DNA of 64,000 bases from Pseudomonadota bacterium. Its GTDB lineage: Bacteria; Pseudomonadota; Alphaproteobacteria; Rhizobiales; Xanthobacteraceae. Below are positions 8,512-18,607 of the stretch, piece after piece. A program made the position numbers and the translations under genes. Every line of letters starts with the position of its first letter. Positions within the stretch are counted from its first letter, which is position 1. The notes under the pieces were generated by a model. The model searched no databases. It was not told where the DNA came from and was given only the letters and a program-made list of their open reading frames with translations. The stretch lies in NCBI GenBank assembly GCA_023404675.1, contig JAEYAW010000035.1, positions 1-64,000 of the forward strand. The letters are read 5' to 3'.

Positions 8512-9473
8512 GACCGTCTGCCCCTGCGGGAGGAGGAGTTTCCGTCCACCGATATTGGCGCAGGTGTCTGACTGATCTCCTTCACGCGTTGCCGTAGCCA
8601 AAGATGTCCGGCGTCGGTGTCGTTGCGGCCGTGCCAGGCCTGGACCACGCGAAACGGGGGTATGGCGAAAGGTGGCTTGAACAGGCGAAGCTGAAAAGGA
8701 TCGATGTACGGGTCGAATAGCCGATGCGGTTCGGTTGCTACGAGGTCGGAGGTCGCGATCAGCATCGGCGCCATCAGGAACTGGCTCACAGTCAGCGAAA
8801 TCTGTCGCGCTCGACCGCCTTTGATCAGAATATCGTCGACGTAGCCATGTGGGTTGCCGCGTGTCGAAACCTGCAAGTGACGCAGTTTTAGATATCGTGC
8901 GGGATCGGATAGACTGCGCAATGCCGGATGGCCGCTGCGCACGGCGCACGCGAAGGTTTCCAGGTAAAGCAGTTCTTCCCGCAGGTGCGGCGGCGGGGAG
9001 GGAAAATTCCCGGCGATCAATTCAACGTCGCCGCTCTCCAGCATGCCGAATCCGATCGCATGCGCGGTGTTGCGGGCGACGATCGTTACGTTCGGGGCCT
9101 CGCGTTCAAGACGGGCGGTGAGCCTTGGCAGCAGCACGAGTGCGGCATAGTCCGAGAGGCCGAGAGTGAACTGACGCGTGCTGGTCGAAGGATCAAAGAG
9201 CGGGCTTCCACGCAGCACATCCTGGATCCGTGTCAGCACGGATCTGACCGCCGGCGCGATGCGCTGCGCGGCGGGCGTCGGGGTCATGCCCTGTGGGCTG
9301 CGCACGAACAGCGGATCTCCGAACATGTGCCGCAAGCGATTGAGGGCGTGGCTCACCGCAGGCTGGGTCAGCCCGATCTTCTGACCCGCACGCGTCGCGT
9401 GTCGTTCCGACATCAGTGCGTCGAACACGACGAGCAGGTTGAGATCGACCTTTGATAAATTCGTATCGTTCAT
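8508..9473 (-). CDS. LysR-family transcriptional regulator
   Basis: A 321-residue LysR regulator. The winged helix-turn-helix covers about residues 8-66 (VDLNLLVVFDALMSERHATR, then LTQPAVSHALNRL at 35-47). The periplasmic-binding-like effector domain begins near residue 95 (FTLGLSDYAALVLLPRL). The sequence resembles the NodD/NahR-like LysR group. The ATG at 9473 is chosen because the HTH starts right after it; an ATG at 9482 would add three residues. It diverges from the triple-CMD gene across an AT-rich 87-base gap, which makes that gene its likeliest target (inference). Confidence 0.92.
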   Translation of the reverse strand: MNDTNLSKVDLNLLVVFDALMSERHATRAGQKIGLTQPAVSHALNRLRHMFGDPLFVRSPQGMTPTPAAQRIAPAVRSVLTRIQDVLRGSPLFDPSTSTRQFTLGLSDYAALVLLPRLTARLEREAPNVTIVARNTAHAIGFGMLESGDVELIAGNFPSPPPHLREELLYLETFACAVRSGHPALRSLSDPARYLKLRHLQVSTRGNPHGYVDDILIKGGRARQISLTVSQFLMAPMLIATSDLVATEPHRLFDPYIDPFQLRLFKPPFAIPPFRVVQAWHGRNDTDAGHLWLRQRVKEISQTPAPISVDGNSSSRRGRRS

Positions 9474-9560
9474 AAATATCATTATATATATGAATTTGAT
9501 TGATTGAAACGAACGGATCATGTTCGCGACCGCCGCCAGATACGGCGGTCGAAGAGGGAC
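9474..9560. promoter_or_regulatory. divergent promoter region between the LysR and triple-CMD genes
   Basis: The 87-base gap contains an unusually AT-rich stretch at 9473-9508 (cattatatatatgaatttg and flanks) inside GC-rich surroundings. LysR-family proteins usually bind such divergent gaps at a T-N11-A site and autoregulate. I cannot single out one T-N11-A candidate by eye. Strand assignment of the individual promoters is inference. Confidence 0.45.
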
Positions 9561-10901
9561 ATGCCGATGTTCGGACGACAAGCGGATCAGACGGCCGGGA
9601 CCGGGCGCGCAACATTTTCGCGCCGATGGATCGCAAAAATTGGAGCCGGCGGGTTGGCGGGTATTTTGGCCTCGACCGGGCGGGGATGGTCGGACAATTC
9701 CGGCACGGATCGACTGTCGCGAGGGTTCGATATTCTGCGTCGCATCGGAGGCGAGAATTTCGACGGGCCTGTGAAAAGTCTGGCAGAGACCTCGCCGGAC
9801 CTGTCGAGATTTACGGTTGAGTATCCGTATGGAGATGTGCTGTCTCGGCCCGGTCTTGATTTGCGATTGCGACAATTGTGCACCGTCGCGATGTTGCTGG
9901 CCGACGGGAGCGCCCGGCCACAGCTGAAGTTTCACCTGGCCGGGTACCTCAATGTCGGCGGTGAACCCGGACATCTGATTGAACTGATGTTCGTATCGGC
10001 CGCGCTGCTCGGTTTTCCGTCAAGCATTCATGGGATTGGAATCCTTCGCGAACTGTTCGCGGAACGGGCAATAGTCGTCGAACCGACGAGAGCGGCCGAT
10101 GCCGACGGCCGGGCACGATGGGACAAGGGACTGAGCGCACTGGAGGCGCTGACCGGTAATGACGTCGCGGACTATTTTAAGGGTGTTTCCGCAGCCTCGC
10201 CCGATCTTGCCCGGCTGACGGTCGCGTTCGCATTCGGCGACGCCTTGGGGCGCGACGGCCTCGATCAGAAGGAAAAATTGCTCGCCATCATTGCCATGCT
10301 GGCCGCCCGCGGAAATCGCGCCGCTGCGCTGCGCATTCATCTGGCGGGAGCGCTCGCGCATGGTGTGTCCCGCGACGAGATCATCGAGGTGCTGATCCAG
10401 CTCAGCGTCTATCGTGGATTTCCCGCGGCGTTGAATGCGTTTTCCGTCGCCAGGGATGTCTTCGCCGCACCGCAGGCGGTGACCCGGGCGGATATCGCGG
10501 AGCCGGCCGGCGAGCAGAGTTCCGCGGAGCGTCTGAAAAATGGCGGTGCCCTGCTTGCAGCGACATCGGCGACAGCCGGCAATGACGTCGTGCGCAGCTT
10601 CGACGATATTGCGCCGGACCTCGGGCGCATGATCGTCGCTCACTCCTATGGCGAGATCTTTTCCCGCCCGGGTCTCGATAGCAAATCCCGCGAACTGAGT
10701 GCCTGCGCAGCACTCGCGGCGACCGGCTCCACGACGACGGAGACCCCGCTTCGTGTGCACATCAATGCAGCGTTGAACGTCGGCGCGCGCCGCGGGGAAG
10801 TCGTGGAGACGCTGGTTAACCTACTTCCTTATTGCGGCTATCCGGCAGTGCACCGCGCGGTGAGTATCGCTGCCGAGGAGTTCGCCAAGCGCCCCGGCTA
10901 G
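9561..10901 (+). CDS. Tat-exported protein with three carboxymuconolactone-decarboxylase-like repeats
   Basis: A 446-residue protein. Residues 20-40 form a twin-arginine signal (SRRWIAKIGAGG, then a weakly hydrophobic stretch). Three CMD-like repeats follow at about 66-167, 205-302 and 342-442. Each contains a G-E/D-x-hydrophobic-R-x-GLD turn, a helix rich in A/L, an (R/K)xH(L/I)AxALxxG element and a GFP/GYP-A turn. None has the CxxC of AhpD; the only cysteines are C107, C382 and C425. Start 9561 has GAGGG upstream. CMD proteins range from decarboxylases to peroxidase-like enzymes; the activity here is unknown. It is divergent from a LysR regulator. Confidence 0.8.
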   Translation: MPMFGRQADQTAGTGRATFSRRWIAKIGAGGLAGILASTGRGWSDNSGTDRLSRGFDILRRIGGENFDGPVKSLAETSPDLSRFTVEYPYGDVLSRPGLDLRLRQLCTVAMLLADGSARPQLKFHLAGYLNVGGEPGHLIELMFVSAALLGFPSSIHGIGILRELFAERAIVVEPTRAADADGRARWDKGLSALEALTGNDVADYFKGVSAASPDLARLTVAFAFGDALGRDGLDQKEKLLAIIAMLAARGNRAAALRIHLAGALAHGVSRDEIIEVLIQLSVYRGFPAALNAFSVARDVFAAPQAVTRADIAEPAGEQSSAERLKNGGALLAATSATAGNDVVRSFDDIAPDLGRMIVAHSYGEIFSRPGLDSKSRELSACAALAATGSTTTETPLRVHINAALNVGARRGEVVETLVNLLPYCGYPAVHRAVSIAAEEFAKRPG

Positions 10902-10915
10902 GATTCCGCCGCAAG

Positions 10916-10944
10916 CGCGAAGGAGAGTTCGGCCTTCCTTCGCG
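10916..10944 (+). terminator. hairpin after the triple-CMD gene
   Basis: A 9-bp perfect stem (10916-10924 with 10936-10944, cgcgaagga / tccttcgcg) lies 15 bases after the CMD stop, with an 11-base loop. It is not followed by a T-run, so it is a weak or Rho-assisted terminator at best. Confidence 0.35.
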
Positions 10945-11089
10945 TAGATGACGGAGTTGCACCTGACGGGGGCACGATTATCCGGCGCGACGTCTTGTCG
11001 AATGACACGTCCGGGTGGGGGACTTGCGCCTTTCTCGGTGGATCCCTCGCGTCTGCAAAACAATTCCAGCACAAAGGGCCTCGCCGCAC

Positions 11090-11114
11090 CTTGGGCGACA
11101 TTGCGTCGCCCAAG
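11090..11114 (+). other. perfect stem-loop in the hppA leader
   Basis: cttgggcgac (11090-11099) pairs perfectly with gtcgcccaag (11105-11114) around the loop attgc. It lies 229 bases before the hppA start. With no T-run it is not a standard terminator. It could be an attenuator, a protein-binding element or an RNA-stability element. Confidence 0.45.
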
Positions 11115-11210
11115 TGCAACTGGCATGCTTCGCGCTGACGGCAGGCTGGTGTGCACTGCACGCCGGCCTGCCGCGCGCTCACGTCAGAAAACACAGGCGG
11201 GGCGAGGGGA

Positions 11211-11258
11211 GCACGATCCCGAAAAGCGGAAGCCGGTTTTCGGATCAGGTCATTGCGC
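11211..11258. repeat. dispersed palindromic repeat, copy 1
   Basis: An imperfect inverted repeat with core ccgaaaa (11219-11225) and ttttcgg (11237-11243), flanked by gcacgat and ggtcattgcgc. The same core and arms recur at 22465-22515. REP-like elements of this form (GATCCCGAAAA near CGGTTTTCGG) are scattered through Rhizobiales intergenic regions; that is from memory. Confidence 0.7.
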
Positions 11259-11342
11259 CTTCAAAACAAAGAAGCGGCGTCCACTCAGGTTTTTCCGAAC
11301 CGGACGCCAGGGGAAACAAGCAAGGACAAAAGGCAAAATCTG

Positions 11343-13463
<2,121 letters not shown>

Positions 13464-13482
13464 CGCGCTCATCCGAAAAATA

Positions 13483-13511
13483 AAAGGCCCCGCAGCAGCA
13501 GCGGGGCCTTT
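13483..13511. terminator. bidirectional intrinsic terminator between hppA and the DUF1236 gene
   Basis: A perfect 11-bp stem, aaaggccccgc (13483-13493) with gcggggccttt (13501-13511), around the loop agcagca. A-rich sequence precedes it and T-rich sequence follows, so it can stop transcription from hppA on the plus strand and from the opposite strand. Confidence 0.9.
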
Positions 13512-13533
13512 GTTCGCAGGGTGCCACAGGCCC

Positions 13534-13920
13534 TTATTCGATCACGCGGATCACGCGGCGGGTGCGCGGCTCCACCAGCACGCGGCGATTGTTCACCACG
13601 GCATAGCGGTACTCGCTGTAGTCCGGCACCTCATACACCTCGACGCGCGATGGCAGCGGCTCGCCGACAACGATCGGCTCCTCCACCACGACCGACGGCC
13701 GGTTCACGCCCGTGACCGAGGAGATGACGGCGTTCGGAATTTCCAGTCCGAGCCCAACCGCCGCGCCGACCGTGCCACCGACGGCGGCGCCCAGTGGACC
13801 TGCCGCCTGGCCGCCGGCGGCGGCACCCGAGCGGGCGCCTTCTTGGGTTGTGCTTTGAGCAAACGCAGTGGCCGGCAACGCCGACAGCGCGGCAATGGCG
13901 AATGCAGTCCTGATCTTCAT
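13534..13920 (-). CDS. secreted DUF1236-type protein
   Basis: A 128-residue protein with a signal peptide ending ATAFAQ (residue 22). A Gly/Ala-rich middle follows, then a C-terminal DUF1236-like segment (YAVVNNRRVLVEPRTRRVIR). The ATG at 13920 has a GGAGG 5 bases upstream. DUF1236 proteins are small periplasmic or surface proteins abundant in Rhizobiales and have no established function. Its stop lies close to the shared terminator with hppA. The next gene upstream on this strand is bamE, about 106 bases away. Confidence 0.8.
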   Translation of the reverse strand: MKIRTAFAIAALSALPATAFAQSTTQEGARSGAAAGGQAAGPLGAAVGGTVGAAVGLGLEIPNAVISSVTGVNRPSVVVEEPIVVGEPLPSRVEVYEVPDYSEYRYAVVNNRRVLVEPRTRRVIRVIE

Positions 13921-14026
13921 GAAAACCTCCGATGGTCCATCGATCGGGGGACCAACGGCGGCTTCGACGGGTTGTTCCGGGCGCGCACCCTGGAACCCCG
14001 CCGCGCGAGGCGGAACCGGTTCCGTC

Positions 14027-14500
14027 TCAGCGGGGCGCGATGAGCCGGAACAGCGGGGCGAGATAGCTGATTTCCTGGCCGCTCGTGGGCGTGGTGCGGC
14101 TGATGAAATCAAAGATCTTGCCGTCCTGCAGGCCGTAATTGGCCAGCCGGCGAACCTGCCGGTTTTTGTCGAAATAGATCGCGATCACGCGCTGGTCGAT
14201 CACCTGCTGATTCATGAAGGCGACTTTCCGTTCCGCCCGTTGCGAGATGTAGTAAAATACCTCGCCATCCAGCGTGGCGACGGTTGAGGGCGTGCCCATC
14301 ACCAGCAGCACCTGATCCTGGCTGGCGCCGATCGGAATCTGCTCCAGCGCCCCGTCCGGCAAAATGTAGCCCTTCTGGTACTGTTCACCCGTGCAGCCGG
14401 CCCCCGCGCCGGCCAGCCCAACCACCAGCGCCACCGCCGCCATGCGCACGCTCTTGCGGAAGGCGGAGGGAGCCGTCATCGTGTCATTCCGGATCGACAT
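14027..14500 (-). CDS. bamE: outer membrane assembly lipoprotein BamE (SmpA/OmlA family)
   Basis: A 157-residue lipoprotein. The signal peptide ends in the lipobox AGAGC with the lipidated cysteine at about residue 36. The SmpA/OmlA domain follows, with IPIGASQDQVLLVMGTPS (a hallmark G-x-s-x-x-q-V-x-x-x-l-G-x-P) and VFYYISQRAERKVAF. BamE helps the BamA channel insert outer-membrane proteins; bamA lies at 44.5 kb. A second ATG at 14479 is possible. It diverges from the cytochrome chaperone gene over about 104 bases. Confidence 0.88.
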   Translation of the reverse strand: MSIRNDTMTAPSAFRKSVRMAAVALVVGLAGAGAGCTGEQYQKGYILPDGALEQIPIGASQDQVLLVMGTPSTVATLDGEVFYYISQRAERKVAFMNQQVIDQRVIAIYFDKNRQVRRLANYGLQDGKIFDFISRTTPTSGQEISYLAPLFRLIAPR

Positions 14501-14604
14501 TGCGGGCTGGGCCTTCCTCTTGCATCGTTTGGCGTTGTGACGTACCGGGCACCACGTTCGATTGCAACGCCCGCAGGATTGCCGCGCGCCTTACGGAACA
14601 GAGC

Positions 14605-15162
14605 ATGCCATCCCTGATCCCGCCGTTGATCTGGCCCTTCAGGCGCTCCGAAAGCCTGACTGTTGCGCCGCGCCGGACCATTGAGACCATCTATGGCATG
14701 ATCGTGGCGCAGACTCGTGAACCGGCGTTCTACGAACGGTTCGGGGTCCCGGATACCGTCAGCGGGCGCTTCGATCTGCTGCTGCTTCACATGTGGCTGG
14801 TTCTGCGTCGCCTGAGGCGGGAGGGGCCGCCCGATCCGCTGTCGCAGGCCCTGTTCGATCGATTCTGCGAGGATATGGACGGCAATCTGCGGGAGATGGC
14901 CGTGGGCGATCTGGCCGTTCCAAAACGGATGCGTAAATTCGGCGAGGCGTTTTACGGGCGGATGGCGGCCTATGATGCCGCGCTGGATGCTGGTGGCGAC
15001 GCGCTGGCGCAGGCTATCGACAAAAATGTTCTGTTTGGAAGGGGCGCGGGCAACGGGCAACGCCTGGCTGCCTACGCCGTGGATGCGCTGAAGGTGTTGT
15101 CCGCAAGCGACGACGAGGCGGTGCGGGACGGCCGGTTCGTATTTCCGTCTCCCGGCCGGTAA
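14605..15162 (+). CDS. ubiquinol-cytochrome c chaperone (CBP3/UQCC1) family protein
   Basis: A 185-residue protein matching the ubiquinol_cyt_C_chap pattern: TIETIYGMIVAQTREPAFYE near the N-terminus, a FDLLLLHMWLVLRRL helix, ALFDRFCEDMDGNLREM, and MRKFGEAFYGRMAAYDAAL. The eukaryotic homologues (Cbp3) help assemble the bc1 complex. Alphaproteobacterial versions typically sit beside yceD and plsX, as here. The ATG at 14605 gives the usual length; in-frame sequence further upstream is unconserved. Confidence 0.87.
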   Translation: MPSLIPPLIWPFRRSESLTVAPRRTIETIYGMIVAQTREPAFYERFGVPDTVSGRFDLLLLHMWLVLRRLRREGPPDPLSQALFDRFCEDMDGNLREMAVGDLAVPKRMRKFGEAFYGRMAAYDAALDAGGDALAQAIDKNVLFGRGAGNGQRLAAYAVDALKVLSASDDEAVRDGRFVFPSPGR

Positions 15163-15209
15163 AGCCCGAAGGCGGACACGTTGGAATTCAGGAAAAAGAG
15201 GAGTGGCCG

Positions 15210-15770
15210 ATGACCAGTCAGGCCATCTGGAGCGATACGGTCATGGTCAGCCAGATTCCGGAGACGGGGCTGCATCGCGAGATCGTGGCGGACGAGGCGG
15301 TCCGGGCTGAACTTGCGCGGATCGGAGGTCTGCGCGAGGTGACGGAGGCGCGCGGGGTCTTTGATCTGGCTCATGTCGGTGGCGAGAGGGTCCGGGTCAC
15401 CGGACGCGTCACGGCGCGAATCGGTCAGACCTGTGTGGTCACGCTCGATCCGATGACCGCCGAGATCGACGAGCCCATCGATCTCGAATTCGCGCCCCCC
15501 GAGGTGGCCGAGACGCAGGCGAAAGCCGCGAGCCACGGTTCGGACGACGACGATCAGCCGGAGCCCCCGGAAACGATCGCGAATGGCACGATCGATCTGG
15601 GGGAACTGGCTGCCGAATACCTTTTTCTGGGCGTCGATCCCTATCCCCGCAAGCCGGGCGCCGTTTTCGAGGCTCCGAACACGCCGCCCGATCCCGAGGA
15701 CCACCCCTTCGCGGCGCTCAAGGCCCTCAAAGCCCGGTCGGGTGCGGGCGACGGCGAGGGGAACTCCTGA
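15210..15770 (+). CDS. yceD: DUF177/YceD-family protein
   Basis: A 186-residue protein with the YceD signature: a beta-rich N-terminal half (VRVTGRVTARIGQTCVVTLD, where one conserved Cys remains), an acidic linker (SDDDDQPEPPE) and a conserved C-terminal block with LGELAAEYLFLGVDPYPRK. In many bacteria it precedes rpmF and plsX, and plant homologues affect 23S rRNA processing. rpmF is absent here, as is usual for alphaproteobacteria. A GAGGAG ribosome site precedes the ATG. Confidence 0.85.
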   Translation: MTSQAIWSDTVMVSQIPETGLHREIVADEAVRAELARIGGLREVTEARGVFDLAHVGGERVRVTGRVTARIGQTCVVTLDPMTAEIDEPIDLEFAPPEVAETQAKAASHGSDDDDQPEPPETIANGTIDLGELAAEYLFLGVDPYPRKPGAVFEAPNTPPDPEDHPFAALKALKARSGAGDGEGNS

Positions 15771-15933
15771 CAGTTTCCGATAACGATTGGAACGTCAGAC
15801 TGTTGTGTCGGTGCGCGGACAGGGTATTGTCCGCGCGCCGAAGCCATTCCCAGCTTCGGACGCCGCAAGTCCGCGGCGACGACCCGCAGGGCGGCGGTCT
15901 TCCGTCTGTTCGACACAAGTTTCCGGAACGTTG

Positions 15934-16995
15934 ATGCCTCAAAAGGTCCGAATCGCGCTGGACGCCATGGGTGGCGATGTCGGCCCGGCCGTGGTTGTCC
16001 CCGGGGCTGCCATGTCGCTGATGCGCCAGCCGGACACCACATTCCTGATGTTCGGCGACAAGGCCAGGATCGAGCCGGAACTGGCGGCGTATCCTGCGTT
16101 GAAGGCCGTGACGCGCGTGATCCACACCGATGTCGCGGTTTCCATGGAAGACAAGCCCAGCCAGGCGCTGCGCCGGGGCCGCAAGACTTCGTCGATGTGG
16201 ATGGCGATCGAGGCAGTGAAGGAAGGCGAGGCCGATTGCGCGGTCTCCGCGGGAAATACCGGCGCGCTGATGGCCATGGCGCGGTTCGTGCTGCGCATGC
16301 TGCCGGGCATAGACCGCCCCGCCATCGCGGGCGTTTGGCCGACCATGCGCGGCGAATCCGTGGTGCTGGATGTCGGCGCATCCATCGGAGGCGACGCCCA
16401 CCATCTTGCCGCGCTGGCGATCATGGGCAGTGCCATGGCGAGGGTTCTCTTCGATCTCGAACGGCCGACCGTGGGATTGCTCAATATCGGCGTCGAGGAG
16501 GTCAAGGGCGTCGAAGAGGTCAAGGAGGCGGCCGAGTTGCTGCGCAACCTGCCGTCGCCGCCGTTTGAGTTCATCGGATTCGTGGAAGGCGACGGGATCG
16601 GCCGGGGCGCGGCCGACGTGATCGTGTCCGAAGGCTTTGCCGGCAATATCGCGCTGAAGGCCGCCGAGGGGACGGCGCGCCAGATGGCGGAATTCCTTCG
16701 CAGTGCGATGTCTCGTACCTGGCGCGCCAAGATCGGCTATCTGTTCGCGCGCGGCGCCTTTCAGGCGCTGAAGGAGAAGCTCGATCCGCGCAAATCCAAC
16801 GGCGGCGTGTTCCTAGGGCTTAATGGCATTGTCGTCAAAAGCCATGGCGGGACAGATGCGGAAGGCTTCGCCTCCGCGGTCGATGTGGGTTATGAGATGG
16901 TTCGCTACGATTTGCTCAACAAGATCAATCAGACGCTGGACAGGGAAGGGCTGAGCTTGGAACGCACGCCGGCAATGCAGGGGACGGCTTCGTGA
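15934..16995 (+). CDS. plsX: phosphate acyltransferase PlsX
   Basis: A 353-residue enzyme that makes acyl-phosphate from acyl-ACP for phosphatidic acid synthesis. It begins VRIALDAMGGDVGP, the invariant PlsX opening, and has SAGNTGALMAMARFVLR and the C-terminal SNGGVFLGLNGIVVKSHGG. The ATG at 15934 fits; an earlier in-frame ATG would add 49 unconserved residues. Its TGA overlaps the fabH GTG start, as in many proteobacterial plsX-fabH pairs. Confidence 0.96.
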   Translation: MPQKVRIALDAMGGDVGPAVVVPGAAMSLMRQPDTTFLMFGDKARIEPELAAYPALKAVTRVIHTDVAVSMEDKPSQALRRGRKTSSMWMAIEAVKEGEADCAVSAGNTGALMAMARFVLRMLPGIDRPAIAGVWPTMRGESVVLDVGASIGGDAHHLAALAIMGSAMARVLFDLERPTVGLLNIGVEEVKGVEEVKEAAELLRNLPSPPFEFIGFVEGDGIGRGAADVIVSEGFAGNIALKAAEGTARQMAEFLRSAMSRTWRAKIGYLFARGAFQALKEKLDPRKSNGGVFLGLNGIVVKSHGGTDAEGFASAVDVGYEMVRYDLLNKINQTLDREGLSLERTPAMQGTAS

Positions 16996-17969
16996 GCGTG
17001 GTGCGTTCGGTCGTCCTAGGGTGCGGCGCGTATCTGCCGGACAGGGTGCTTAGCAACAACGAACTGGCCGCGATGGTCGATACGTCGGACGAATGGATCG
17101 TCCAGCGCACCGGAATCCGTCAGCGTCACATCGCGGCCGAGGGCGAATTCACCTCGCATCTCGGCACGCGAGCCGCGCAGGCGGCGCTGGCCAATGCTGG
17201 TGTCGATGCGCAGTCCATCGACCTGATCGTGCTGGCGACGTCGACGCCCGACAACACATTTCCTGCTACCGCCGTCGCGATCCAGAACGAGCTTGGCATT
17301 CATCACGGCGCGGCGTTCGACCTGCAGGCCGTCTGCTCCGGTTTTATCTTCGCGCTTGCGACCGCCGACAATTTTCTGCGGGCCGGCACGTACAAGCGGG
17401 CGCTGGTGATCGGCGCGGAAACGTTCTCCCGCATCCTCGACTGGACCGATCGGGGGACATGCGTGTTGTTCGGAGACGGCGCAGGCGCGGTCGTGCTCGA
17501 GGCTCAGGAGCAGTCGGGAACGACTGCCGATCGCGGCGTGCTGACCACGCACCTGCGATCGGATGGCCGCCACAAGTCGAAACTGTATGTGGACGGCGGC
17601 CCGTCATCCACGCAGACCGTCGGTCATCTGCGCATGGAGGGCCGCGAGGTCTTCAAGCACGCGGTCGGCATGATCACCGACGTGATCGTCGACGCCTTCG
17701 CCGCCACGGGAACGTGCGCCGACGATCTCGACTGGTTCGTTCCGCATCAGGCCAACAAGCGCATCATTGATGCATCGGCGACCAAACTGCATATTGCCCC
17801 GCAGAAAGTCGTGCTGACTGTCGATCGACATGGCAACACGTCGGCCGCGTCCATTCCGCTGGCGCTGGCGGCCGCGGTCGCCGACGGACGCATCAAGAAG
17901 GGCGATCTGGTGATGCTCGAAGCCATGGGCGGAGGCTTCACCTGGGGCTCGGCGCTCGTTCGCTGGTGA
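16992..17969 (+). CDS. fabH: beta-ketoacyl-ACP synthase III
   Basis: A 325-residue condensing enzyme that starts fatty-acid synthesis from acetyl-CoA and malonyl-ACP. The catalytic triad is present: C115 (AVCSGF), H252 (VPHQANKRI) and N282 (GNTSAAS). The start is GTG, with a GTGA overlap with plsX. Length is typical. The next gene is ihfA, 140 bases downstream. Confidence 0.96.
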   Translation: MSVVRSVVLGCGAYLPDRVLSNNELAAMVDTSDEWIVQRTGIRQRHIAAEGEFTSHLGTRAAQAALANAGVDAQSIDLIVLATSTPDNTFPATAVAIQNELGIHHGAAFDLQAVCSGFIFALATADNFLRAGTYKRALVIGAETFSRILDWTDRGTCVLFGDGAGAVVLEAQEQSGTTADRGVLTTHLRSDGRHKSKLYVDGGPSSTQTVGHLRMEGREVFKHAVGMITDVIVDAFAATGTCADDLDWFVPHQANKRIIDASATKLHIAPQKVVLTVDRHGNTSAASIPLALAAAVADGRIKKGDLVMLEAMGGGFTWGSALVRW

Positions 17970-18109
17970 GAATGTCGCTCTACGATATTGAAATCTTTCA
18001 GAAGATTGCTAGCATTCGCACCTTCATTGCGGCGACCGGTGTTGACCCTCTTGCGCGAAACCCATAGTTTCGCGGCTCAAGTTCGCCGTGATTTTTTGGG
18101 GGCAAGGCG

Positions 18110-18463
18110 ATGACAGCAACCGGAAAACCTTCCGCGGGAAAGACAGTCACGCGCGTCGATCTGTGCGAGGCCGTCTATCAGAAGGTTGGTCTATCGCGAA
18201 CGGAATCGTCGGCGTTTGTCGAACTCGTTCTGAAGGAAATCACCGACTGCCTGGAGAAGGGCGAGACGGTAAAACTGTCGTCGTTCGGTTCCTTCATGGT
18301 CCGCCAGAAAGGCCAGCGGATCGGGCGCAATCCGAAGACCGGCACCGAAGTGCCGATCTCGCCGCGCCGTGTGATGGTGTTCAAGCCCTCGGCGATTCTC
18401 AAGGATCGGATCAACGGCGGCAAGGGCGGCGACGAAGACGAGACGGCAGGCGGCGAAGCATAG
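18110..18463 (+). CDS. ihfA: integration host factor subunit alpha
   Basis: A 117-residue HU/IHF-fold DNA-bending protein. The beta-arm signature GRNPKTGTEVPISPRRVMVF is present, as are the N-terminal helices beginning VTRVDLCEAVYQKVGLSR. The tail after residue 100 is acidic and disordered (GGKGGDEDETAGGEA), an extension common in rhizobial IhfA. It sits just before a MerR-family gene, the same order as in many alphaproteobacteria after plsX-fabH. Confidence 0.94.
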   Translation: MTATGKPSAGKTVTRVDLCEAVYQKVGLSRTESSAFVELVLKEITDCLEKGETVKLSSFGSFMVRQKGQRIGRNPKTGTEVPISPRRVMVFKPSAILKDRINGGKGGDEDETAGGEA

Positions 18464-18607
18464 GCTCTGCCTTCCGCTGCGTGCGGAATACGTCCTCCGC
18501 ACGTGACAGACCTGGCGCCTTGTCTGGAATTTCCTCAGGGCCGGACGTATCGTTGGAGCGTAGCGAAACTCTCGACATGCCGAGTCGCTCATTGAACGGA
18601 GCCGCGC

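Larger units (their letters stand above)
10902..11342 (+). other. long untranslated leader region of hppA
   Basis: These 441 bases hold no gene I can support. They contain a 9-bp hairpin right after the CMD stop (10916-10944), a perfect 10-bp hairpin (11090-11114) and one copy of a dispersed palindrome (11211-11258). An open frame runs from 11151 into hppA, but it would add 64 unconserved residues before the normal pyrophosphatase N-terminus. A leader with regulatory structure is the more likely reading. Promoter position was not determined. Confidence 0.5.

Noticed and set aside
11151..11342. N-terminal extension of hppA of 64 residues
   Set aside because: It is basic, contains the dispersed palindrome and precedes a normal pyrophosphatase start; treated as leader.
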